Assembly (NCBI GenBank): GCA_003342815.1
Contig: PTEX01000197.1
Coordinates: forward strand, 453,282 to 517,281
Length of the DNA: 64,000 bases
DNA from: Eudromia elegans
Lineage: Eukaryota > Chordata > Aves > Tinamiformes > Tinamidae
Direction of reading: 5' to 3'
Below the pieces are notes generated by a model that worked only from the letters and a program-made list of their open reading frames with translations, was not told the origin of the DNA and ran no database searches. This document shows, one piece after another, positions 26,720 through 37,357 of this stretch. Every line of letters begins with the position of its first letter. The first letter of the stretch is position 1. Made by a program: the position numbers and the translations under genes.

Positions 26720-27070
26720 GACAACGGCGCTGCCGCGGCGGGGCGGGGCGGGGCAGCCCGGACCGGGCGGGCCGAGCGGCACCGGCACCGCCCCCCGCCG
26801 CCTGCCCCGTGCCCAGGCCAGGCCGTGCGCCGGCCCCGCGGCCCCGGCGGCCATGCCGGCTGTGGGAAGTTATCTGGAGAGCCTCGCTCCGCGCAGTAAG
26901 GCGCTTGGCGGAGTGGCGGCGCTGACACCTCTTCCCGCTTGGGGAGCACGCGCCCGCCGTCTCGTGAGCCGGGCGGCGCGGAGCGGTAGATGGTCCCGGC
27001 AGCTGCGGATCGCTTGCCGAGGGCAGTGCCTCGCGCCAGGCCCCGCGCTGCCGGCCTCGCCCCGATGGTA
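26400..27070. promoter_or_regulatory. CpG island covering the ECI2 start
   Basis: Very GC-rich with many CpG dinucleotides, in contrast to the AT-rich flanks. It holds ECI2 exon 1 and a run of ggcgggg Sp1-type boxes at about 26737-26754, just upstream of the ECI2 start codon. No TATA box faces ECI2, so dispersed initiation typical of housekeeping genes is likely. Long open frames on both strands here follow from base composition. A divergent plus-strand transcript is possible. Confidence 0.88.
26658..26719 (-). CDS. ECI2: ECI2 coding exon 1 (start codon, targeting peptide)
   Basis: Encodes [20 protein letters not shown] plus two bases of an Arg codon. It is Ala- and Arg-rich with no acidic residues, as in a mitochondrial presequence. 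The donor is AG|GTGAGC (phase 2) and joins correctly to the single G that opens exon 2. The ATG at 26719-26717 has G at -3 and G at +4, and the resulting distance to the ACBP domain (42 residues) is close to human ECI2 (about 38). An in-frame ATG further upstream (26854-26852) would add 45 residues and cannot be excluded. Confidence 0.9.
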
Positions 27071-27188
27071 CCACATGCAGCTTGCCCGGCTCTGTGGAAG
27101 GTGTCCGTGTGTCTTGTCGGGCCCTACGAAACCCTCCCAAAACGGAGGCGATCTGCTTTCAAAACACATCCCATAAGTTCATCTTCTA

Positions 27189-27230
27189 GCATTTTTTTTT
27201 TCTCNCCNNAAAAAAAAAAAAAAAAAATGC
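27189..27230. repeat. Poly(T)/poly(A) inverted repeat containing N bases
   Basis: GCATTTTTTTTT is followed by a short segment with three N bases and then AAAAAAATGC, giving a near-perfect foldback. The Ns mark uncertain base calls, so the structure may be a sequencing or assembly fault. Confidence 0.7.
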
Positions 27231-30200
27231 ACATGAGAAGACAGAAAGGGTTTTCCTCAAGGAGAAATGTTTCAAAGCCATTGGTGAACTATGTTTTTTT
27301 CCTCTCTTAAATGTTTAAATACAGATTTTTTTTTTTTTTTTTTGCTCGTATGCTGCTGGCCAAATCACACACAGCTTTTCCTAAAGTAGTGAGAGATTCC
27401 AGCTATGTTTGGGTTTTTTTCTGAACCTGGAGCACCTAAAACTTAGGATAACTGATCCACGAGGCCTGTCATTTCTTAATTCAGGCACAATATCCACTGC
27501 TTTGCAGATCAAGCTCACCTTCCTCAAACACAGAGTTACTTGGATCTTAACTTCTCAGCAGCAGTTTCCCATGTGCTGCACAGGAGTGCGAGGTGAGATG
27601 AATTCACATTTATAAAATACTTAAGGAGCATCCTCTAGAACGCATTGCAGTAAATGCTAACATGTGTCCATATCCCTACTTAGCCCTTATTCTCACAAAG
27701 CTCATGGCTTTAAGTATGTACCTTCCTGAACTGAAAGAGAATTATGAAAGCATAAAACCAAACTTTCAAAACCCAATGAGCAAATTTTTGTTCTGAAATG
27801 TAGGAATGAGGCTTTTGGTGAATGGAAAAAGAGGAAAATCTAAAACACCAGCATTTGTCTTGTCAAATAGTAATGCTTTTTTGTTTGTTTGTTTTTTTGA
27901 TTAAACACTTGTGTACACAATGGTTTTGGTTTTGCATAGCTTGAGAGGGACAGAAAAATCATTATAGAAATATAAAACAATGAACACCAATTCAAAGTTT
28001 ACTATGATAGTACTGTTCTAATTACCTTTACACTATGTCACTAATGTAATGAATCTAGAGAGGGCTCCCTAGAGAACTCATGAGATACTTTGCTTCAGAT
28101 TTCTTGTTTGACAAGCAGGTCCTTCACGACAATGTCCTCTCTAGCATTTTGTTGTTAATGGTGAGACTAAAGTGTTTTCTTAGCTCCATTTTTGTGCCTA
28201 CGTAAGATATTCTTTCATTTAATTTGACATGGTACATCTGCACATATTGTTCTACCTGGAAGGTAAACAAGGAAAAAAAGCAAATTTGCATTTTCCTAAA
28301 TTCTCTTTGCTTCTAAATGCATCTATGCTTTTTAAAATGAGCCCTTTTGTATTTGCTTAGTCAGAGATAAATAAAAGTAATGAAAGAAACCTTATTAGAT
28401 CAACTCTCCCTTTTCAATTTGAAGGCAAAATTGTCTCTTGCAATATGTTTTTAGTTACTTAATGCAGCTTTATACAAAGCACAACAGCTGTGCTTTATTT
28501 GGAAGGTCTTTCTCACCCAGTACCATTCACTTAAAGAAAGAATCTGCTGTTAAATATGACAGTTTAAAAATCTTATATTTTATTTTTCTCAATTGCATTC
28601 TGTTGAACAACTGTAAGTCTAAATAGGGTTGTTTTTCAAATACAGTCACATTGGAATTTCCAGGGATGAAAAAACATTTCCCAGTTTAACCTCAGGATTA
28701 GCCAAAGACATCTCTAGGTTCAGTCCAAGATGGATGCTGTGCTGTGGGAGTGAAATAAAGGCATCAGCACTATGCAGTGCTCATCAGAGAGGGACACGGA
28801 GAAACTAACTCCAGTGACTTCTCCCTGTCAGCAGTTCTTAGCAGTATAAAATACACACCACAGTCCATATGTTTTGTCTGCAGAAGTATGACTTTCTGTT
28901 TGTTTCTTTCTCTAGAGACCTACATCTTTAGTTATCCTCATTCCTTTTCCCCCTCCTCTATTTTTTCCCTTCTCTTGCCTTCCTTTCTGCAACTACTTAG
29001 CTGCTTAATTTCGTCCATCTGCCCAGGGGAGTTAAATCCAAAAAAGAAAAAAAAAGTCTTGCAAGTAGTATGTTGTATAAATACCTTTGTATTCTGTTAG
29101 TGTTGCTACATTTTCCTTAAAAACATGGTAATGTTTATTTCATTAGCATGCTTTTAACTGCTTCATGTTTGCCATGTATTCTTATTCCTATAGAAATGGA
29201 ATTTTGGGAGAGAAAGGTCACATGCTTCACATAATTAATTTAAATGTGGCTTAATGTTATGCACTTTCGTGCAGGCCCTTCTTCATGAGTGAATTTGCCA
29301 CATATGCTGTATCATAATATAGGTACATGCTATATGTATGTTAGAGAAACTACCCTGCCCTTACTATGACACACATTCTTAGATATAAGGCAAAATCACT
29401 CAGTAAACTTGCAGATTCTCATGTTATGGTTGCAGAAGAAGTGGTGTGGCTGCTCCAATCTGTGCCAGTGTACTCTCTGTTTCAGAATAATTGCAGATTC
29501 TTGGCGTGCTGATACAAGCCTGAGCAAAAAGTGTTTCATGTAACTTCATGGTTGCTGATATCCTGGGAGCTGGTTCTCATAGATGGAGGTGGTCGCTGTA
29601 TCTTCAGCTGCATCACTGGATTCATCAAGGTTGAAGAATAGACCCTGCAGTCTGCCCGACACAAGCATCGTGCTTGCTATAGAGGTAAGTCCTGCATCTT
29701 TGCAGTCAGTTCTGCAGTCTTCATATTGGGTGCTTGTGTACATTTTCTGAAATGTATTTTCTGTAACATCTCTGAACTGCACTCAGGATTAAGGAGTTGA
29801 ATACTCATCATCTTTTGCCATGACAAGGCAGCTGTTCTCTCTTGGACAGACACTGTTTATCCAGGAAGCAGATGTTTTGGGCACTTTATTATTCAGAATT
29901 TGATTTCTGTGGCAAATGGATTTGCATTATCACTACAGGGGACTTTAATACATATTTAACAGAATGTTATCCTGTTGATTTGTTCACGTCCTCCTTGAAA
30001 ACCAATCCAAGAAATCCTGCATGATTTAGTTCTGTGACAATACTATTGTGCTTTTTGCATTGATGATGACAAGCTAGTTTACGAATGAGGGAGAGGCATT
30101 TTCACAGTTTCGCTGCTACAGTGTAGGAAACTGCAGTGTGATTGCAAAGGGCATGCATCACTGCTATCATTTCAAGGCTAGTTTTGCAATATGTGAGCCT

Positions 30201-32248
30201 CCTCTTTACCTCAAAATGAAAAGTATGTTCAGTCTCCAGCTCCCAAGGAGAAATTAGACTTCAACCCACTTATTTAAGCATAGATTTTTGTTGACAGAGA
30301 ATTATAAGCACGAGATCTGAATCAGCAGATAACTAAATCACACAGTGCTGTAGTCTACTTTTCTTGGCTGGATTTCTAGTTTATTCTCAGCCAGTGACTG
30401 CTTTTGGAGGAATTTTCTCTTTGCAGCATTTTCCTCAGTGCATGGAAGATACCAAAATGCAAAGTTCATAGTTCACCGTTCTCATTAATCTCTCCCATTA
30501 ATAACCTCCACTGACCAACTGGTACATGTCTTGAGCTGTGTTTGCCTTCTCACACTCTGCAGTAATGTTCCATGAAAGAGCACCCATGCTGCTCTAGCTC
30601 ACTGCTATTCTTTTACTATTAATACAAGTTGGTTTACCCCATCTAAGCCATATAGTTGTTTGCATAGTTGTAAAAGAGGTTATTTAACCTCACCTGATAA
30701 AAACATCATCTGCTGTATCTTGGACTGTGAATCTTTCAAAAAATCTCAGCATTCAGTGAAGTTGGACAACATACTATCAGGTTTATTAAAATCATATAAG
30801 CCAGGCTACAAGTTCAGACCTTCTTGAATACCTAAAATATTCTCGCAAATAAGGATTTGAGAGGCTAAGGCTTATCTTTGGAAAACACTGTAGATATTTA
30901 GGCACTTCAGTACTGTTGAAGGATTTGCCTCAGGTGTGCTCTGATACAGTGTATTTTTATTACTTATGTCTCCTGTCTGTGTGCTGTAGGCTCTCTTGAT
31001 ATATTTCATGTACAGTTTAATAGTTCAGCTGGAAGCTTCCTTGCATCCACTGAAAACCCCAAATATTTTTCTAATCCTTTTAGAATACAGCTACGAGAGA
31101 TTTGTGTGTGGTGTAAGATCAGCAAAATTTCTCCTAACTGGAACATGGGCAGGTTCCTCTTTACTTCCCCAGTGGCTTTTAGCATTCAAACACAGCAGAA
31201 AGTTTTGTTTCCTAGTCATGGTAACTTTTCTGGTTCTTATCACCAGCACTTAGCTTCTCTTGGAAGTCACTGTTTCATCTTTAAATAAACTCTCTCATAA
31301 TCCTCTTTGGAGGCTTCTCTGTGTAGCTACTGTGCTGGTGTTCACAATTTGCTACACCTTCCTCAACAAGCAGTTTGAGATATTAAATGGACTATTAAAC
31401 CATATGGAAATACTATTCTTCAGATATTTAATCAAAGTAAACACAAAAATGCAATAACAAATGATTTTTTTTGAGAAAATACCATACAAAACAATCACAA
31501 AGAGATTTTGTAGATGATCACCTGATAACCAATAAACCTACACATTTAGTTTTTAAAAGACTTGTTTGCTTTTAAATGTTTTATGGAACTGCAGCTTCTA
31601 TTAGCAATCTATGGAATTGGTAGGTACTCAGCTTGCTTTCCTGAAGTACTACAGTTGTATGTAAAAGGTACCCGCGATATCCTCTTTTCCAAGACATCTA
31701 AGATATTCACTTAAAAAGCAAATCTGTGAAATGCAGCAAATGGCAAAGTATTTTTGAATGCCTCTCGAGTGTTATAGCGTGCTGCATCAGTTTTTCACAC
31801 TAAGAACACCTGGGAGAGAAAGATTGTTGGCAGAAGCTCAATCAGGAGATGTGGTTACAGGAGCCTTATTTTACATATGAATCAGCTAACAACAGAATTG
31901 TTATTCATTAAAGGAATTTACATCTTCTTAAGCTGGAGTTCTTTGTAGTTTTCTGAATCATTAAATGATGCAGGTGTTGTCAAAGAGCGGGTGCTCCTGC
32001 TTTTTGTGTTTCCTCTACTTTTTTCAAAAAAAGTATTTTGAGCCTCCATTTCACAGTTTAAAGTTTAAACCACTGTAAGCAAACACTGCTGCTGAAGGAA
32101 GCAATCTGTCTGTTTTCCTCAGTTCCGGCATGTTCTCTCTCATGCCTTCTCTTCTGCAGGTATTTTTATAGCTGAGCATTGAACTTGTTCAGGGATTTGA
32201 TCTGAGTTAAAATTAACTAGGTAAAAACGAGTAAGTAAATAAATAAAT
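27231..32248. other. Intergenic stretch without a recognisable gene
   Basis: AT-rich sequence upstream of ECI2. Open frames are short and show no known domain. One segment (29486-29684) has plausible splice borders and is treated as a finding. No mobile element is recognised. Confidence 0.6.
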
Positions 32249-32706
32249 CACAGAACAGTTGAGGTTGCAAGGGACTTCTGTAGATCTAGTCCAACCCCTC
32301 TGCACAAAGAAGGTCACCTACAGCACATTGGCCAGGATTGTGTCCACATGGATTTTGAATATCTCCAAGGAAGGAGACCCCACCACCCCTCTAGGCAATC
32401 TGTGCCAGTGCTCAGTCACACTCACAGTAAAGAAGTTTTACTTCGAGTTCAGACTCAGCGTCCTGTGTTTCAGTTTGTGCCCGTTGCCTCTTTTCCTGTC
32501 ACTGGGTGCCGCTGAGAAGAGGGTAGGGCCAGACTCGTTAGGTCCTGGCTCAGGTCCTTGCACATGGGTGAGATCCCGCCTCGGTATTCTCTGCTTGAGG
32601 CTGAGGAGGCCCAGCTCTCTCAGCTTTTGCGCTTCAGTCCTTTCACCATCATGGTCGCCCTTTGCTGGGCTCACTCCGGTAGTTTCATGTCTCTTTTATG
32701 GTTGGT
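32249..32706 (-). mobile_element. CR1 LINE, 5'-truncated
   Basis: In reverse orientation. Starts with cacagaacagttgaggttgc and gggacttctgtagatctagt (the reversed 3' UTR) and runs through the ORF2 C-terminal coding part (ctgaggaggcccagctctct) to catggtcgccctttgctggg. The minus strand keeps pieces such as LRELGLLSL and RGNGHKLKHRTLSL. It is about 460 bases and its reading frame is broken. Confidence 0.92.
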
Positions 32707-34486
32707 TGTAACCCAGATGAAATCCTTGATTTGTTTCATCTCACAGCAGAATGCGCACTTGTGTTGGTGCAAGGGAGTCACACCGGAGCCAGAAAGGAGT
32801 AGGATTGCTTCTTTCAGCAGTATTGCTGAGCTATGCTACCATGAAACTGAAGTACCAAAGCAGAGTCTCCAAGGGATTTGATTCTTTTTATTTTTTGGTC
32901 TTGGGCTGTTTAAATTGATAAAAACGTTTTACTGTCATATCGCAGAAAATGCTTCTCAAAGCAGGCAAAGGCATAAATGTTAACTTTCTCCTTTAGAAAG
33001 CTAGTTTTAAATCCATAGTTATATATGCATCTCTTAAGCAGTTACAACTGAAGTTGACAGAGGGGTAAGGGATGGAAAGATATTAAGTCCCTACAGGTGT
33101 TTTAGTGTGACAGAAAGAGGTGAAATTATTAATGCTCCCTGTAAAAATGTAAGACTGTAGCATGAGTTTCATCCTTGTCAGGCAGTTATCCCAGTGAACA
33201 TTTCTCTCACGTGTGGGATTCTCTTGGCCCTGATGTATCTCAGTGACAGCAGTCTCTGCTTCTGCGTATTTGTGTCCATCACAGCACAACCGTTTGTGCT
33301 GTGCTGACGCTAGCATTGTGTGAGTGTGAAGTGAACCAGATCATGGAACTGATCCTGTTAAAAAATAACCTACCCAAGAAAATCCATCAGCTAGACCAAT
33401 TTCCCAAACTGATTTGCTATGGTTGCAAACATACTGGAGCTTGTACAGCTTGGAAGAAAGTGACTGAGATAACATTGATGTGGGAACATTTCTCTTTGAG
33501 CTGTATCCCTATGTCTAGTAAAACTTGGGTCACTCACTAGGTTAGTATATCTCACTTGCCGTAATCGTGATCACAGCTTGCCTGAATTCAGCCTCTGCCT
33601 GAGATCTGATTGTTAACGTGAATATTTGTGACCGAGTTAGCTGTTGAGAAATGGCTCCCAGCAAGCTGCTGGATTTAGGACAGCTTAAGCTCAGAGATGG
33701 AGTTAAATCATTCAAGACTTGGATTTACCTGTGCTGGACTGTACCTGCTGCAACTCCAGCATTTCAGCAGTTTGTTTGGCCAGCTGAGCAGCCAGACTAT
33801 AGGATTTGCTGCCTCTTGGCAGCTTCAGTGCGTAATTTGCTCTACAGGCTGCCTGTTGTGCAGGACTAGTTTACTCATCAAGAGTAGAAGGTTTTCATGA
33901 TGGCCTCAACTATATTGCTAGTAAATCACTATTTTTTTTGTCTGCATGTTCCCAAAATATTTCAGTATGTACTTAATATAACCTCTTGCTAAGGGGAGAT
34001 GTGTGATTTGTTAGTTATCTTCCTCATCTGGGGCAGTTCTTTTCCATTAAAAGCAAAATTCACCTCAGAATTTCCCCCTTGGAAATCACTTAAAGATAAC
34101 AGCCTCTCTTACTGCCCTTCTTTTGGGGAAGGTGTCTCTCAATTTCTTTATGTATTAAGTTCTGCTTCTGAGTAAATCATACATAATTACATACATAATT
34201 ACATCGGTTTCCTAAAAGTGTATAACTGTTGGTGTTCTTTCAAACTGTACATTTGCAGTCTAGCAAAATCTCTTTCACTGTTCCCTACTTCTTCTCTAGA
34301 ACTTAGAAACAATTGCGCATCTAGACCCATTATGATACTTTCACACAAAGTCTATATTTGAAAAGCAAAATTAAAAAAAAAACCTCTAAAATAATGTCAC
34401 TTCAGTAAACAGGTTTCCAACTGTATTCCTGTGATTTATTTGTTGATTGCTATATTGCATTTCCACGATTCTTAAAGATCTCTCTC

Positions 34487-34757
34487 TGTTTTTGTCTAAA
34501 CATCATCTAGACAGATATCATCTACCACTATTTTCCCTTTTATGGCATCTCTCCTGATTTTTTTTTTTTTTTTTTTTTGTGAAAGTTTTTGGTTTAACTG
34601 GGCAACCAAAGCACAGACAATNTGTTTTTGTCTAAACATCATCTAGACAGATATCATTTACCACTATTTTTTCTTTCTTTCTTTCTTTCTTTCTTTTTTT
34701 TTTTTTTTTTTTGTGGAAATGTTTTTGGTTTAACTGGGCAACCAAAGCACAGACAAT
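34487..34757. repeat. Two-copy tandem duplication, 136-base period
   Basis: Copies at 34487-34621 and 34623-34757 share tgtttttgtctaaacatcat at the start and ggcaaccaaagcacagacaa near the end. They differ mainly in the central T/TTTC microsatellite. A single N at 34622 sits exactly between the copies. Confidence 0.9.
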
Positions 34758-37302
34758 GTCTGTGAAAAACTTTTGAATTTTTATGATTTTTTTTCAGAAG
34801 TTTTTTTTTGCTTGTGTTCATCCAGAGGAACTTAGTGGAACCCAGGCAATTTGATATTTATTACTTAGCAGTGGTCTTGAATGGTAGTGAATTTCTGGCT
34901 AAGGAAGTAATACTTTCTTAATGAGGGCTGGCATCCCAGCTGGCATTTTCAGATGATTGTGCTCATATTTTTTTCATCCTTTGGATTTAGAGGATTTTAA
35001 ATTACTCCTTGATTTATTGTTATTATATTATGACTTCATTCGCTAGCTCCATAACTTCTCCAGTCTTCATGTGAGTTCCTGCAAAATCTTGTGTCCTGCT
35101 GTAATCAAATTGTCTTGGACCAAGTAACAATTAGAAGAGAGACATCCAACTTTAATACAATTAGTTACATCAAACATAGCTGAATTATTTAGTTCTTTGG
35201 ATCAGTTTAATTGATATTATAAAATCATCATGACTGTTAGATAAGTCTTATTTGATTTAAAAGGCAAATTTCCATGCCAGCAGTCACAAACTTAAATTAT
35301 ATCATGGTATTTGTATGTCTGTGCTACAGCTGATATGGCTCTTTTCAGATTTGGTATAGGATTCTTGATTTGTTGGTATTTCTTTTCTGGTAGTGCACTG
35401 GCTTTCATTCCCGTTTTTCTTCTGTTATTTACACTGGAGTTGATATGGGGCACTGTTTGATGCAGCCTTATTCATGGCCATATTCAAATTGTCCTGTACA
35501 ATTAACATGGTTTAGTCTGCATTTTACACAGAACAGCTCTTGAGTTTTTCAAGGGGACCACGTGGAATCTACCTGTTCTGCAGTCTTCTCAAATCCGAGT
35601 TCAGTTTCTTCGTTGTTTAACATTTGTCTCATGGTAGCACTGGCCATAGGCTTGATAGGTTTTAAGCAGTTATAAAGCAAGAAGCCAGTCGTTGTCATGA
35701 GGAGCAAGGTTTGCAGTGTGCTGTGAGACTAAATCACGAGACAACAGGCAGATATGTGTGAGGTGAAACGCAGCAATGACCATGCTGCTCTGCACGGTAG
35801 GCAGCAGTCTCAGTGTGTCAAGTGCTTCATGTGTGTAAATGTCACCACATACACACAAAAAAAGAGTATTAAAATGCTTTTATTTTCTCCAGCTTTGTTT
35901 CTTATGTGTATTTAACATTGAGATAGACTACTGGGATTACTAGAAAAGGTTGATAAAACGGTGGTTCTGAGGAGGTAATAGGAGATAATTATGAACTCAC
36001 AGATTTTTAATCAGCTGGAAAAAAATACAGTTTTGGGGCCTAATCCTCTAAAACATCCTCGGGGGAAAAGCATCTGTAACTACGGTCACACTGGCATAGG
36101 AGATATAAGTTGCTTTAATTTTATGTCAGGGATACAAACCTAACAAATGATTAAGGTACTTCCTGGCTTTGCCCAACTACTGGTATTCCAGGCACTTGGT
36201 TCTGAGAAAAGGACTTCAGGAAGATAACATAAAAACCTATCCACTGTTTGTGCAGGCACCTAAAGCTCACTCGTATAAAATCCCAAGTGCAGGAGAATGT
36301 TTTTGGTTCAATTTCTCTTTAGAGCCTATGCTGGGCTCCAGACAGGAGCACCCTCAGTTGGGAGCTGTGTTCGTACGGTTCTTCCAAGGATATGTATCTA
36401 ACTTTGTTTCTCTAGAGAACCTTAAAGAGCTAATTCTTATTTTAATGCTGGGAGAGGGGAAGAAATGGAGAGATGGAGAGTACATATTTTATGTATTGCC
36501 TAAAGGTGGAAAGCATGCAGCCAGGCACTGAGAGACTTAGGTTGAAGCCTGTAGCTGCTACAACTTACCTTGAATTTATTTAAGTCGTGTTTTAGTGTTG
36601 TTCTGCACTTTCCTCAGCACTTCAGTCACGCATAGGCTGCCCTCTTGTATTGATTTTAATGACAAAAAAAAGTGAACATGAGCAAGATGGAAAATAAAAC
36701 TGGGCGACTTCATGTCTTTCGGGAGCTGTAAACGTGTTTTGAGCTGTCTTCCCAGCCTTGACTTTCTAACGCTCCCTGCCTGCAGTAAGTGGCTGGTTTC
36801 TGCAGGATGCCCGTGGCAACAGCCGTGGCTCCTGCCGGCTCGTTACTGCTGCACCTGTGACAAATTAAATTAGCCACAGCTGGGCTGGCTGGAGGCCATG
36901 GCAACAAGTTGTCAGGCAGTAATAGCTGGTTCAGGCTTGAGCAGTGATGTACGCTCAAAAGAGGACAATTGTTTCTTGCCCTCCTTTCAGGTAAGGATTT
37001 CTGTATTCATTAAAAAGATAAAGGATCCAGATCTTCTTTAAGACTTTATTAGTGACAGAGACTGTTTTTTCCTTTTGGTTATAGTTATGCTGTATAGCTC
37101 ATAATCTCCAACTGGTTAATTTTCCTAAGCCATGAGTTCTGCAAGGTGTGGAACTATAATATACTTTCTGTTTTTGTTGATCTCAGTGGGACAGCTCAGC
37201 TGAACAAAATAAAATACATGTGTGTTGGCAGCCTTGCTGTAGGTTTATCTAGTGCTGTTTTGCAATCACTGTTCTCTCACTATATTAAGATCTACTTTTT
37301 TA

Positions 37303-37323
37303 ATATATATATGTGTGTGTGTG

Positions 37324-37356
<33 letters not shown>

Positions 37357-37357
37357 C
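37303..37357. repeat. (TA)n/(TG)n microsatellite
   Basis: Alternating TA, TG and TA runs of about 55 bases in the intergenic region. Confidence 0.9.

Noticed and set aside
26310-27176. 288-codon plus-strand and 336-codon minus-strand open frames across the CpG island
   Set aside because: GC-rich sequence has few stop codons by chance. The products are low-complexity Arg/Ala/Pro/Gly with no domain, and the real ECI2 exon 1 lies inside.
36169-36531. 120-codon plus-strand open frame
   Set aside because: Starts at a non-ATG codon (TTG) and shows no family resemblance or splice support.
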